64,000 bases of DNA from Clostridiales bacterium (GTDB taxonomy: Bacteria > Bacillota > Clostridia > Oscillospirales > Oscillospiraceae), in contig JAAYJC010000015.1 of NCBI GenBank assembly GCA_012523085.1, positions 1 to 64,000 of the forward strand, written 5' to 3'. The notes under the pieces are model-generated. The model was given only the letters and a program-made list of their open reading frames with translations. It was not told where the DNA came from and made no database searches. The position numbers were made by a program, and so were the translations under genes. Positions 55,029 to 63,855 of the stretch are shown one piece after another. Positions within the stretch are counted from its first letter, which is position 1; each line of letters starts with the position of its first letter.

Positions 55029-56009
55029 CTAATTAATCCTCTTTTTGTTATACCATCGGACAAATTGCCTTATACCCTCCGGGAAGCTTGTTTTCGGTGC
55101 ATAACCGAGGATTTGCGCGGCGCTGGATATATCCGCGCATGTTCTTTTTACATCCCCCGGCTGAAGCGGCTGCCGATCAAGCACGGCTCTTTTACCCAGC
55201 GTTTCTTCAAGGACCGTAACCATTTCTGTCAAAGATATGGTTTGCGACTCCCCCAGATTGAATATCGCATATTTTCCGGAACCTTCTGTCGTCCAGTAAG
55301 CCGCTTTTAAGACGCCCTCCGAAATATCGTCAATATACGTATAATCTCTTTCTGTCGAGCCGTCACCGAAAAAGGGTACGCTCCGCCCTTCACTGATAAG
55401 CTTCACGAACTTGTATATGGCGAGGTCCGGTCTTTGCCTCGGTCCGTAGACGGTGAAAAACCTCAAGCACGCGGTATTCACCTTGTATAGGTGGCTGTAG
55501 GTATGGCAAAGCAGCTCCCCGGCTCTTTTGGTCGCCGCATAAGGAGAAATCGGTTGATCGGCTGCATCAGCTTCCGAATATGGTATTGTCTCATTGTTTC
55601 CATATACGGAGGATGACGAAGCAAAAACAAAACTCTTGACCCCATGCCTTTTGACGCATTCCAGCATATTGATTGTTCCCATAATATTTACCGAAGCATA
55701 TAAAAGAGGGTCGGCTATTGAGGGCCTGACCCCGGCGCACGCGGCCAGATGCAGCACTGTATCCGGCTTGTTTTCATTGAAAACCGATTCCAGCAAGGAT
55801 ATGTCCCTTATATCACCTTCCACACTCCGGAACCCGGCTCCGAGCGCTTTTGCGGTATGGGTGACCTCAGATATGTTTTCGCGTTTATACGCCGGGGTGT
55901 AGAGATCATTGAAATTGTCTACGGAGATCACACGATTTCCGGTCCTCAGCAGAATTTCGCAGACATGAGAGCCGATAAAACCCGCACCTCCGGTGACAAG
56001 GCAATTCAT
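55029..56009 (-). CDS. NAD-dependent sugar-nucleotide epimerase/dehydratase
   Basis: Extended short-chain dehydrogenase of UDP-glucuronate/UDP-glucose 4-epimerase type, about 326 aa. NAD binding GGAGFIGSH at the N terminus, ASSSSVYG, the catalytic YAATKRAGE (YxxxK), RFFTVYGPRQRPDLAIYKF and ERDYTYIDDISEG are typical. The start is uncertain: the chosen ATG lies 3 nt after GGAGG, while ATGs 6 and 11 codons upstream have poorer sites. It neighbours the LCP transferase and probably makes a sugar for a surface polymer. Confidence 0.9.
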   Translation of the reverse strand: MNCLVTGGAGFIGSHVCEILLRTGNRVISVDNFNDLYTPAYKRENISEVTHTAKALGAGFRSVEGDIRDISLLESVFNENKPDTVLHLAACAGVRPSIADPLLYASVNIMGTINMLECVKRHGVKSFVFASSSSVYGNNETIPYSEADAADQPISPYAATKRAGELLCHTYSHLYKVNTACLRFFTVYGPRQRPDLAIYKFVKLISEGRSVPFFGDGSTERDYTYIDDISEGVLKAAYWTTEGSGKYAIFNLGESQTISLTEMVTVLEETLGKRAVLDRQPLQPGDVKRTCADISSAAQILGYAPKTSFPEGIRQFVRWYNKKRIN

Positions 56010-56302
56010 TATCCTCCGGTTATCCATTTGTTCTTCGCCCATTAGCTTACCGCCGATTCTTTTTTTTGCAAAGCCGTCTCATCCCGTCAAAACCATCATA
56101 TTCATCCTCAACTCAAAACGTTACGCCCGAAACCGGTCAAGCCGCAGGCTTCTTTTCTCTTTACACAAAGTCATCGGCTTCGCGCTGTTTTAACGAATTT
56201 CAGTAAATATCCGCAAAATCCATATTTTTCACATTATATGCTTTGTCTGTACTTTCGTCAACACAGCGTTTATGCCGATCCGATTGCCGCCGGAAGACCG
56301 CA

Positions 56303-56872
56303 TCAACGGATCAATTCACCGTCTTTCAGACAGAATACAACATATCCTTTTTCGCAGATTTTCATGTATGTACCGAAACAAAATATCGGCATTGCCGGAA
56401 ACGGCCTCTCTCTTTCCAGCGGAACCGCGAAGCTGATTTCCCCGTTGTTTTCCATGCGCTTTAACCCTCCCTTGACACCGCGGCAGATTTCGGACATCTC
56501 CGCGTCTGCAAACAAGCGCCACGGCTCCGTGACCTCCTGCCAGCTGCCGCTTGTGTCCGCCGCCGGTTCTTCGCAGTTTCCGTCCTCCCGCCGATCATTG
56601 CCGGTAAGAATGAATTCCTCTATTTCACCAATGCCAAGCTCCGACAGGGTGTTTTTGGAATAGCTCCTTCTGAAAGTAAATTTTTCACCGTCCGGAATCA
56701 TAACGCCGACCGGAGCGGCCTTGCCTCCCGATACGGCGGCAAGGCGAAACGGCCCCTGCCTATCGGTAACGCATTCTCCGTCAAAGACGATCTTAATGCC
56801 CTGCATATAGACATTTACTTCCCCGATATACTCCCCATCGTCTATTATTTTATATAAACCGGCGTTTTCCAT
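56303..56872 (-). CDS. Hypothetical protein with beta-rich N-terminal half
   Basis: A 189-aa soluble protein I do not recognise. It has AGGAGG 8 nt before the ATG and a normal composition. The N-terminal half (YKIIDDGEYIGEVNVYMQGI...FRLAAVSGGKAAPVG) suggests a beta-sheet module, and a second, acidic region follows (NDRREDGNCEEPAAD). No signal peptide, membrane segment or cofactor motif is visible. It stands between the epimerase and an envelope-anchored unknown protein on the same strand. Confidence 0.6.
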   Translation of the reverse strand: MENAGLYKIIDDGEYIGEVNVYMQGIKIVFDGECVTDRQGPFRLAAVSGGKAAPVGVMIPDGEKFTFRRSYSKNTLSELGIGEIEEFILTGNDRREDGNCEEPAADTSGSWQEVTEPWRLFADAEMSEICRGVKGGLKRMENNGEISFAVPLERERPFPAMPIFCFGTYMKICEKGYVVFCLKDGELIR

Positions 56873-56973
56873 CGCATATACCTCCTGCTGATTCCGATCA
56901 AAAAAATATAAGCCATAACGGCCATCCGGCTGTTATAGCTTATGATGCAATCATCCCCGATAGTATTGTCTTT

Positions 56974-57498
56974 TCAGCTGACAGTGTATTCTCCCCTGAC
57001 CAAAACCATGACATTTGACGTGGCTTTTATTCCGCGTCCGCTGATTGTTACCATGTACATATGGTTCGTGACCATGCTCCCGTTGTTCTCAAGCGTTCCT
57101 GCGGTAGTCGTATCAATCAGGCCGGGCGATCCGGAGGCGTAGCAGAGGGCTGTACCTACCCTGAGCATCAGTTCCGTTCCAACCTCTCCTGTCAGGGTTT
57201 GTCCCCCGGCTATGGACACCACAGAGAATTTCGAAAAGCTTCCCGAGCCGCCGCTTTGATTCTCGAGCGCGGTTATTCTTGTATTCAGCTCATCGCTGAG
57301 CTCGGATAACTTGGTATCGATCATTGTGTTTACTTTTTCAGTTATCTGTCCGGTTAAAACATCTGTTAAGTAGCTCAGCGTTATCAGCGGATCGGATTGG
57401 CTGCCGTAACTCGTTGACGCAACCGCCCATATGCCTACAGCCAAAGCGAGACCGACAAAAACCGATAAAGCCGTAACCAGTCTTTTTTTAATTTTCAT
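56974..57498 (-). CDS. Membrane-anchored or secreted protein of unknown function
   Basis: A 174-aa protein with a basic N terminus and hydrophobic segment (about 8-28, LVTALSVFVGLALAVGIWAV) acting as a signal anchor or signal peptide. A coiled-coil stretch follows (about 45-85, TEKVNTMIDTKLSELSDELN), then a Gly/Ser linker and a beta-rich C-terminal domain (VVSIAGGQTLTGEVGTELML, VMVLVRGEYTVS). The start is the ATG after GTGGAG. The family is not known to me. The arrangement suggests an envelope protein that oligomerises through its coiled coil. Confidence 0.65.
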   Translation of the reverse strand: MKIKKRLVTALSVFVGLALAVGIWAVASTSYGSQSDPLITLSYLTDVLTGQITEKVNTMIDTKLSELSDELNTRITALENQSGGSGSFSKFSVVSIAGGQTLTGEVGTELMLRVGTALCYASGSPGLIDTTTAGTLENNGSMVTNHMYMVTISGRGIKATSNVMVLVRGEYTVS

Positions 57499-57597
57499 AT
57501 GTAACTCCACCATTCGCCGTTACAGCGATGCTTTTTCATTATTGGATATGTAACCGCCGGCGCACCGAAAACACATCCGATGCGCCAAGGCGTTTAT

Positions 57598-57957
57598 CTA
57601 CTGTGTTTCATTTAGGCCGAAACTGACTGCAATCGCATTGTCCACACGGTTCATCAGGTTATCATCGAGCCTGCCCATATGCTCTTTCAGCCTTCTTTTG
57701 TCTATTGTACGAATCTGTTCCAACAGAATAACCGAATCCTTTGTCAGTCCGTAGCTTTTGGCGCCCAGCTCTATGTGCGTCGGCAGTCTCGCTTTATTGA
57801 TCTGTGATGTAATGGCCGCCGCGATAACCGTAGGGCTGTGCTTGTTACCGGTATCGTTTTGTACAATCAGTACGGGACGCATACCGCCTTGTTCGCTTCC
57901 CACTACCGGACTAAGGTCGGCATAATATATATCTCCTCTTCTCACACTATTTGTCAT
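57598..57957 (-). CDS. mazF: MazF/PemK-type endoribonuclease toxin
   Basis: A 119-aa mRNA interferase of the EndoA/MazF family. [20 protein letters not shown] with MRPVLIV, then [19 protein letters not shown] and a C-terminal SFGLNE fit the Bacillus subtilis EndoA (NdoA) type, which cuts at UACAU. It lies directly downstream of alr, as ndoA does in many Firmicutes, but the antitoxin gene normally between them is missing: only 160 nt separate the genes and no antitoxin-like frame fits. An inverted repeat (57986-58028) occupies that gap. Confidence 0.92.
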   Translation of the reverse strand: MTNSVRRGDIYYADLSPVVGSEQGGMRPVLIVQNDTGNKHSPTVIAAAITSQINKARLPTHIELGAKSYGLTKDSVILLEQIRTIDKRRLKEHMGRLDDNLMNRVDNAIAVSFGLNETQ

Positions 57958-57985
57958 ATAGCTTCACTCTCCGACGGAAGATGTA

Positions 57986-58028
57986 AGCTCTGTTACATTG
58001 CGCATTCTTATTTTTATGTAACGGAGCT
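57986..58028. promoter_or_regulatory. 13-bp inverted repeat upstream of mazF
   Basis: AGCTCTGTTACAT (57986-57998) and ATGTAACGGAGCT (58016-58028) are inverted copies with one G-T mismatch and a 17-nt loop. It could be a hairpin ending the alr transcript, an attenuator, or an operator. Note that each arm includes UACAU or its complement, the cleavage motif of EndoA-type enzymes. Confidence 0.55.
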
Positions 58029-58117
58029 AATGTAATTCTTCCACAAAGCGAAACAAAATATACTCGCTCGCAGGGACTTCCCTATGCATTATATTCATAT
58101 GACATAAGACTAGTGTT

Positions 58118-59239
58118 TCATGGGTAGATTCTAGGTACCCGTGCGGAAATCGCACAAAGCAGCTCATAGGGTACGGTTTCAGCCAGAATTGCCTGTTCTT
58201 CGACTAAAATTGATCCAAAATCGTCTTTTCCAAAAATTAATGCAAGATCATTCTGCTCGGCTTCCGGTATATTCGTTATATCAACCATGGTAAGGTCCAT
58301 GCAGATTCGCCCGATGACCGGCGCTCTTTTGCCCCGTATCATCACGCAAGCCCGGTTGGACAAAAGCCGTGTCAAGCCGTCGGCATATCCGACCGACAAG
58401 ACAGCGATCCTTCCCGGTGCTTCAGCCTGCCATGTTCTTCCGTAGCTTACCGTTGCACCGGGCTGCACCTCTTTGATTTGACATATGCGTGCATAAAAAC
58501 GCATGGCCGGAAGAAGGTCGATTCCTGCGGTATCTGCGCCGGGATAATGGCCGTAAAGCGCAAGCCCGGATCTGACCATATCCAAGTATGCCCATGGATA
58601 GTTTATCATCCCGCCGCTGTTTGCGCAATGTTTAATTTTCAGCTTGGTACCCGAAGCTTTTTCCAGTTGATCGCACAGCCCGGTAAAATCGTCAAACTGT
58701 CGGCGCGTAAAGGCATCCCCGCAGTCATCCGCCACGGCAAAATGGGTAAATATTCCTTCAACATAAAAGTGCTTATCGCATAATGCGGAAAGCATATCGT
58801 CAAATCTGTTTTCTCCCCAGAAACCGAATCGCATCATTCCGCTGTCGGCTTTCAGATGGCACTTCAGCCTTTTCCCGGTCAGCCCGGCTGCTTTCGAATA
58901 TGCAGCGGCGGTTTGGGCATCAAAAACAGCCTGAGTCAGATTGTTTTCAATGACCTCGCCAATAAATTGCGGGTGCGTATATCCCAAGACTAAAATCGGT
59001 TTCGTTATACCGTTTTGCCTCAGTTCCAACGCTTCGTCCAAAAACGCGACGCCGAAGTAGTCCGCTCCGGCATCCTCAAGCCGCTTTGCTACATGAATCG
59101 CCCCATGCCCATAGGCATTGGACTTCATTACGCCCATAAAAAGACAGTCCTCGGGCAGTATTTTCCGTATCTGCCTGTAGTTGTGCTCAACATTATCAAG
59201 AGATATTTCTGCCCAGCACCTTTTTTTTGCGTATTCCAA
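58118..59239 (-). CDS. alr: Alanine racemase
   Basis: PLP enzyme converting L- to D-alanine for cell-wall precursors. The 373-aa protein has the PLP lysine in VMKSNAYGHG (about 37-46), MRFGF, HCANSGG, RSGLALYG and the second-base tyrosine region VSYGRTW; GRICMDLTMVDI is near the C terminus. The start is TTG, with AGGA 9 nt upstream. Alr is a single enzyme in this window and supplies Ddl. Its position, nnr-lipoprotein-alr-mazF, is a typical Firmicutes arrangement. Confidence 0.96.
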   Translation of the reverse strand: MEYAKKRCWAEISLDNVEHNYRQIRKILPEDCLFMGVMKSNAYGHGAIHVAKRLEDAGADYFGVAFLDEALELRQNGITKPILVLGYTHPQFIGEVIENNLTQAVFDAQTAAAYSKAAGLTGKRLKCHLKADSGMMRFGFWGENRFDDMLSALCDKHFYVEGIFTHFAVADDCGDAFTRRQFDDFTGLCDQLEKASGTKLKIKHCANSGGMINYPWAYLDMVRSGLALYGHYPGADTAGIDLLPAMRFYARICQIKEVQPGATVSYGRTWQAEAPGRIAVLSVGYADGLTRLLSNRACVMIRGKRAPVIGRICMDLTMVDITNIPEAEQNDLALIFGKDDFGSILVEEQAILAETVPYELLCAISARVPRIYP

Positions 59240-59250
59240 TTTCGCACGTC

Positions 59251-59835
59251 CTATCGTAAATCAGCTTTTGTAAATTTGCATCTGATTACCGTGTATCCGT
59301 TGACGGTAATTTCGCCTTGAACAGGCAGATATGTATCTTTGTCAAACCAGACCCTATGCAGTATTTTATCCGGCCGGTTTGCGCTCGTCAAATCAATTTC
59401 AGCGACGATGCATTCATTTTCACCGAGCTTTTCCGAAAAATGGCCCGTTATGAATCCGTTTTGCCAGGCTTCAATCATCAGCGGAAAAGCTTCGACCGGA
59501 CTGACTCCGCCGGACGAAAACGCGCCTGTGTCCAGCGTCGCCCCATCGTATTTCATTACGACCTCGCCTTCGTCTATCCGGGCAACAAGCCCCTTAATGT
59601 TCAGCGGCTCAAAAACGGTCAGTTCTCCCTTCTCCCCGTTTCCGCTGTAAGAGAGCCTATATTCATAAACCCTGTCACCATAATCCGCCGTCATGTCGAC
59701 CGTCGCGTCAAAAACGGTGGCTCCAATGTATTTTGCCCTGATATCAAGCACCTTTTCCCCGTCCTGCGAGCCTCCGCCCGCGCAACCCGCCATGATGAGC
59801 ATTATCATTAGTGCAAGCAGCCATGCTCGCTTCAA
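59251..59835 (-). CDS. Lipoprotein with LolA-like fold
   Basis: A 194-aa lipoprotein, lipobox LIMAGC (Cys18). The mature part has the alternating beta pattern of LolA/LppX-like carriers (FDATVDMTADYGDRVYEYRL, HRVWFDKDTYLPVQGEI), and similar genes accompany alr and nnr in other Firmicutes, where their role is unclear. The start is TTG, 9 nt after AAGGAGG. The leader contains GGAGG-TC-CCTCC, which could hide the ribosome site. Confidence 0.75.
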   Translation of the reverse strand: MKRAWLLALMIMLIMAGCAGGGSQDGEKVLDIRAKYIGATVFDATVDMTADYGDRVYEYRLSYSGNGEKGELTVFEPLNIKGLVARIDEGEVVMKYDGATLDTGAFSSGGVSPVEAFPLMIEAWQNGFITGHFSEKLGENECIVAEIDLTSANRPDKILHRVWFDKDTYLPVQGEITVNGYTVIRCKFTKADLR

Positions 59836-59849
59836 TGGGAGGGACCTCC

Positions 59850-61367
59850 TTACTCAATCTCTTTGAACGCTTCGGGCAGGGCTTCAATCAAATCCGAAGG
59901 CGTCATCGAATACTCACCGAACCGCCGGGCACTGATGTCTCCGGCTCTTCCGTGAAGCCAGACAGCCGACGGCACCGCGCAATCCAGAGGCATCTGACAA
60001 ATCAAAGCCGCAATGATACCTGAAAGCACGTCGCCGCTTCCACCTTTCGCCATGCCGGGGTTTCCCGTGGTATTGATATAAATCCTTCGGTTGGGAAATG
60101 CCGTGATGCTTCTATGGCCTTTCAGTACCGTGACGCATCCGTGCCGATTTGAAAACTCGGCAGCCGATTTCATCCTGTCACGCCCGAGGATACCGCCAAG
60201 CCGCTTGTATTCACCCTCATGGGGCGTTAATATCAAAGGATGAGTCGCCCTGTCCAATACATTTATATTCCCGCAGACGGCATTTATTCCATCGGCGTCG
60301 AGCACGACCGGGACGCGGGCATGACACAAAACCGCCCGGACAAGCTTCTCCACCCCATCTGATCTGCCGAGGCCCGGACCGATCAGACAGAGATCGCTTT
60401 CCCCGAGGACCTTGATCACTTGCGGGATCGCTCTCTCGTCAATTTTTCCCGAAGGGTCATCTTGCAGCGGAAATGGCATTGTCTCCACGCATTTTGATGC
60501 AATAACGGGGTAGATACTCGCGGGAACACCCAAACGAATCAGGCCGGCACCGCTTCTCAGCGCGGCCCGGGCTGCCAGAAATGGCGCTCCGGTATAACCT
60601 ACGCTGCCGCCTATGATAAAAATCTTTCCGTAATCGCCTTTATGGCTGATGCGTTTTCTTCTGGGGAGACGGGCTTTAACATCCTCATGCTCCATCGAGA
60701 AGACTTTTTCGCACGTTTCAGGGGCATTGCCTGCAGGGATGCCGATATCGGCGACAACAACTTCCCCGCTGTACACATTACCCGGTTCGACCGCATTGCC
60801 GATTTTTTTTCCGGTAAATGTGACCGTTACATCAGCCATGACGGCATTTCCGAGTATTTCACCCGTATCCGCCGAAACCCCGCTCGGTATGTCGGCCGCG
60901 ACGACCGGTGCATTAAGCCCGTTTATGATGTCCACTGCTTTTAGATAGGCTCCGCGCAACGGCGAATTAAGCCCCGTGCCGAGCATCGCATCAATAATCA
61001 CGCCGCAACCGGATAAAAATGCAAAAAGCTCCGGATCATCAGGTTGAAAATCCTCAAGGATCCCTCCCGCTTCCATCAGTCTGCGCGACATCTCTGAGGA
61101 ATTCTCAGTCATTTTATCCTTTCCTGATACAAGCAGGGCTTTGATCTCAAATCCTGCAATCAATAATATTCTTGCTGCAGCGATTCCGTCTCCGCCATTG
61201 TTGCCGCTACCGCAAAATATGGCGGCTTTTTTATTTTTTGCAATTCTTTGAGCGGTATCGGCCACCGCTTTCGCCGCGTTTTCCATCAAAAGCGTGGACG
61301 GGATATTTAAGTTATCTATCGCATACTTGTCCATCGCCCGCATCTGCGATGAGGTATACAGCCGCAT
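59850..61367 (-). CDS. nnr: Bifunctional NAD(P)H-hydrate repair enzyme (epimerase and dehydratase)
   Basis: Repairs hydrated NAD(P)H. The 505-aa protein joins an N-terminal NAD(P)H-hydrate epimerase (about 1-215; FCGSGNNGGDGIAAARIL, DAMLGTG, VAADIPSGVSADTG) and a C-terminal ADP-dependent (S)-NAD(P)H-hydrate dehydratase (about 225-500; HKGDYGKIFIIGGSVGYTGA, LTPHEGEYKRLGG, NPGMAKGGSGDVLSG). CGGAGG precedes the ATG. It heads the nnr-lipoprotein-alr-mazF transcript. An 8-bp hairpin, ATGTGGGC/GCCCACAT (61468-61488), lies upstream. Confidence 0.96.
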   Translation of the reverse strand: MRLYTSSQMRAMDKYAIDNLNIPSTLLMENAAKAVADTAQRIAKNKKAAIFCGSGNNGGDGIAAARILLIAGFEIKALLVSGKDKMTENSSEMSRRLMEAGGILEDFQPDDPELFAFLSGCGVIIDAMLGTGLNSPLRGAYLKAVDIINGLNAPVVAADIPSGVSADTGEILGNAVMADVTVTFTGKKIGNAVEPGNVYSGEVVVADIGIPAGNAPETCEKVFSMEHEDVKARLPRRKRISHKGDYGKIFIIGGSVGYTGAPFLAARAALRSGAGLIRLGVPASIYPVIASKCVETMPFPLQDDPSGKIDERAIPQVIKVLGESDLCLIGPGLGRSDGVEKLVRAVLCHARVPVVLDADGINAVCGNINVLDRATHPLILTPHEGEYKRLGGILGRDRMKSAAEFSNRHGCVTVLKGHRSITAFPNRRIYINTTGNPGMAKGGSGDVLSGIIAALICQMPLDCAVPSAVWLHGRAGDISARRFGEYSMTPSDLIEALPEAFKEIE

Positions 61368-61541
61368 GCTTTCCTCCGTTCCGACGCCAAAACGGCAATC
61401 CTTATGGTATGGCGTACTTTTGGATTAATACTGTTCTTCATCTAAATTGATAAACGGTATTCTGGTCATGTGGGCGAAATGCCCACATCTGTGCGCGCTC
61501 TTGCGCCCGCGGCCTTTTAAACATAATGATATATACTGCAT

Positions 61542-62054
61542 TTAATGGCCTCTCATCCGTACGCCGAGATATGTTTTAAACGCGTTTTTCAACCTTTCGG
61601 AAGGATTGAGATAGACGATGCTCCGGCTGCCGTCCGCCTTCTCGCAGATGAAGTACCATCTGTCTTTGCTCTTTTTCGAAATTGACGCGTCCAGGTTGAG
61701 CGAATATTCCCCGGACAATTCACTGCCATCATCGGATACCGGCGCCATTATCTTAATCTCTTTGCAGCTGACGCTGAACACGGTTTTTCTTTTCCGCATA
61801 CCCCAAATCGCATCGATATCCAGTTCGCCATTGATGAAGGAATACTCGAACTCTTTGACCGTATATTTAAAGGTAAAGAAAAGCAGTATACAAATAACCG
61901 CAAAAAAGAAAGGGAAAAAAATCTTGGTGAATTTAAACGCGATTAGAATCAATACTAAAGCGAGAAAAACCGCGCCCAATTTAGCCATTGATTCCTTTGA
62001 GCCTCTTCCTCTGCGAATCAGTTCCTCAATGAATATATCATTCGTCCTTTTCAC
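61542..62054 (-). CDS. Small membrane protein, DUF6106-like
   Basis: A 170-aa protein with two adjacent membrane segments (about 25-70, LGAVFLALVLILIAF and FFPFFFAVICILLFF), then a soluble beta-rich domain (EYSFINGELDIDAIWGMRKR; RWYFICEKADGSRSIVYLNP). Clostridial genomes contain similar proteins, which I recall as DUF6106; function unknown. The GTG start follows GGGAGG by 5 nt and was preferred over an ATG seven codons upstream that precedes this site. A CCGCC/GGCGG hairpin (62069-62082) lies just upstream. Confidence 0.7.
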   Translation of the reverse strand: MKRTNDIFIEELIRRGRGSKESMAKLGAVFLALVLILIAFKFTKIFFPFFFAVICILLFFTFKYTVKEFEYSFINGELDIDAIWGMRKRKTVFSVSCKEIKIMAPVSDDGSELSGEYSLNLDASISKKSKDRWYFICEKADGSRSIVYLNPSERLKNAFKTYLGVRMRGH

Positions 62055-62263
62055 GTTGACCTCCCATTCCGCCATCAGGCGGCCAAATTAATCTGTCGCC
62101 GAGGCTGATAATCCGGCTCCGGCCGCACCCGTTGGACCTGACTTAACAACATAAACTTACCCTTTGCTGCTTTTTTTGATTATATTCCAGATGCGGGCTT
62201 TCGTCAATTACACCGCTGCTTCAAATCGTATATGACGTCGTATATGCTTAGGTCATGAGTTGA

Positions 62264-62292
62264 TTGACAACAAACCCGTTATCCCTTATCAT
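62264..62292 (+). promoter_or_regulatory. Promoter of the PatB-type lyase gene
   Basis: A consensus TTGACA, 17-bp spacer and TATCAT, leaving a leader of about 27 nt. Just upstream CGTATATG occurs twice at 12-bp spacing (62227-62234 and 62239-62246), a possible operator. Confidence 0.75.
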
Positions 62293-62325
62293 GATCATAA
62301 TCTATCAGAAACAGGTGATTTGCCG

Positions 62326-63498
62326 ATGGCATCGCGATTTGATGAATTGATCGACAGAAAGAATACGGGTTCGGTAAAATACGATCTTGCCGCAATACTC
62401 GGTATGCCGGAAGATATACTACCGCTTTGGGTCGCAGATATGGACTTTAAGTCCCCGGATTGCGTGGTCGAGGCACTGATAAAAAGATGCCGCAGCGGGG
62501 TTTTCGGTTATTCGGACAGCGGTCCGGATTATTTTGACGCATTGAAAACCTGGTTTGCCAATGAACACTGCTTTATGGTTGAACCGGACTGGCTTGTAAA
62601 AACACCCGGTGTTGTCTACGCCGTCAACATCGCTATCCGTTCTCTGACGTTCGAGAGCGAAGGCGTATTGATACAAGAACCTGTCTATTATCCTTTTGCG
62701 GAAGCCATTCGGAACAATAACAGAAAACTGTCCGTCAGCGAGCTGTGCTATAAAAACGGTCGATATTCGATTGATTTCAAGGATTTCGAAGAAAAAATCT
62801 TGAATGACAATGTAAGAATGTTTATCCTGTGCAGCCCGCATAATCCTGTGGGTAGAGTCTGGACGAGGGACGAGTTGCTTGAAGTCGGCGAAATCTGTCA
62901 TAAACACGGTGTGATTGTTGTATCTGATGAAATACATATGGACTTTGTTTTCCCGGGACATAAACATTTGGTATTCTCAAGCGTAAAGCCCGAGTTTATG
63001 CAAAACACCATTATCTGCACCGCGCCCACCAAAACCTTCAACCTTGCCGGCCTTCAGGTTTCGAATATCTTCATTCCAAACAAAGACCTCAGGCGGGCAT
63101 ACAAAAACGAGCTCTCGAAATCCGGGCACAGCCAGATCGGCATCATGGCCCTGACAGCTTGCAAAGCCGCTTATCTCGGCGGAAAACAATGGCTGGCGGA
63201 GCTTAACGAATATCTTCTGGATAATCTCAATTTCATGTGCGATTTCCTGCACACCGAAATCCCGGAGGTTAAGCCGGTGGCACCCGAGGGTACTTATCTG
63301 GTCTGGCTGGATTTCAACGAACTCCTTCTAAGTGAAGAAGCGCTTGAAGAACTGATCGTTAAAAAAGCAAGGCTTTGGCTCGACAAGGGCACAATGTTCG
63401 GTAAAGGCGGCAGCGGTTTTCAGCGGGTCAATATCGCGTGTCCGAGAGTAATCCTGGAAGAAGCGCTCTCCCGGTTGAAAAAAACCATACGCGGATAG
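62326..63498 (+). CDS. patB: MalY/PatB-type aminotransferase (cystathionine beta-lyase)
   Basis: PLP enzyme of fold type I that cleaves C-S bonds, giving homocysteine or thiols. The 390-aa protein has the family start (MASRFDELIDRKNTGSVKYD), LPLWVADMDF, CSPHNPVGRVW, SDEIHMDF and the PLP lysine in TAPTKTFNLAG. MalY-like members also act as regulators. The start is the ATG after AGGTGAT; the frame extends 22 codons upstream, crossing the promoter, so that part is untranslated. Monocistronic. Confidence 0.92.
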   Translation: MASRFDELIDRKNTGSVKYDLAAILGMPEDILPLWVADMDFKSPDCVVEALIKRCRSGVFGYSDSGPDYFDALKTWFANEHCFMVEPDWLVKTPGVVYAVNIAIRSLTFESEGVLIQEPVYYPFAEAIRNNNRKLSVSELCYKNGRYSIDFKDFEEKILNDNVRMFILCSPHNPVGRVWTRDELLEVGEICHKHGVIVVSDEIHMDFVFPGHKHLVFSSVKPEFMQNTIICTAPTKTFNLAGLQVSNIFIPNKDLRRAYKNELSKSGHSQIGIMALTACKAAYLGGKQWLAELNEYLLDNLNFMCDFLHTEIPEVKPVAPEGTYLVWLDFNELLLSEEALEELIVKKARLWLDKGTMFGKGGSGFQRVNIACPRVILEEALSRLKKTIRG

Positions 63499-63578
63499 CC
63501 AACCGGCAAAATTACCATATGCGGCACCTCTCGGCTGGCGCTGATGTTGATGGGATTATATTGCAGGAAAACTTCATA

Positions 63579-63607
63579 TTGAATTTGGTTAATATATATG
63601 CTATAGT
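63579..63607 (+). promoter_or_regulatory. Promoter of the pheS T-box leader
   Basis: TTGAAT, a 17-bp spacer and TATAGT preceded by TGC (extended -10). Transcription should start near 63614, at the beginning of the T-box leader. Confidence 0.7.
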
Positions 63608-63613
63608 TCAAAT

Positions 63614-63838
63614 AATTAAGATATCGCCATGACCGGGAAAATAGCGCGCACGAAGCGGATGCAGAGAGAAACGTCACCGGCTGAAAGCGTTTTTGAACCT
63701 TCGCGCTTAGTTCGCCCGTGAGCTCCGGCCAATAACCGGCGGCCTGCCCCCGTTACGGGCTTCAAGAGCAGTTATCGTGACTGAATTTGGGTGGTACCGC
63801 GGAATCTTCCGTCCCTTTCGGACGGGGGATTATTTTTA
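63614..63838 (+). promoter_or_regulatory. T-box riboswitch controlling pheS (Phe-specific)
   Basis: The T-box sequence GGGTGGTACCGCGG is at 63789-63802, where it would pair with the uncharged tRNA 3' end. It is followed by a 12-bp terminator stem (63803-63814 with 63820-63831) and ATTTTTA. The 5' half has an AGAGAGAA loop element (63664-63671) and GAACCTTC, in which TTC (63700-63702) is a plausible phenylalanine specifier. When tRNA-Phe is uncharged the antiterminator should form and pheS is transcribed. Confidence 0.93.
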
Positions 63839-63855
63839 TCAAAGGAAATGATCAA

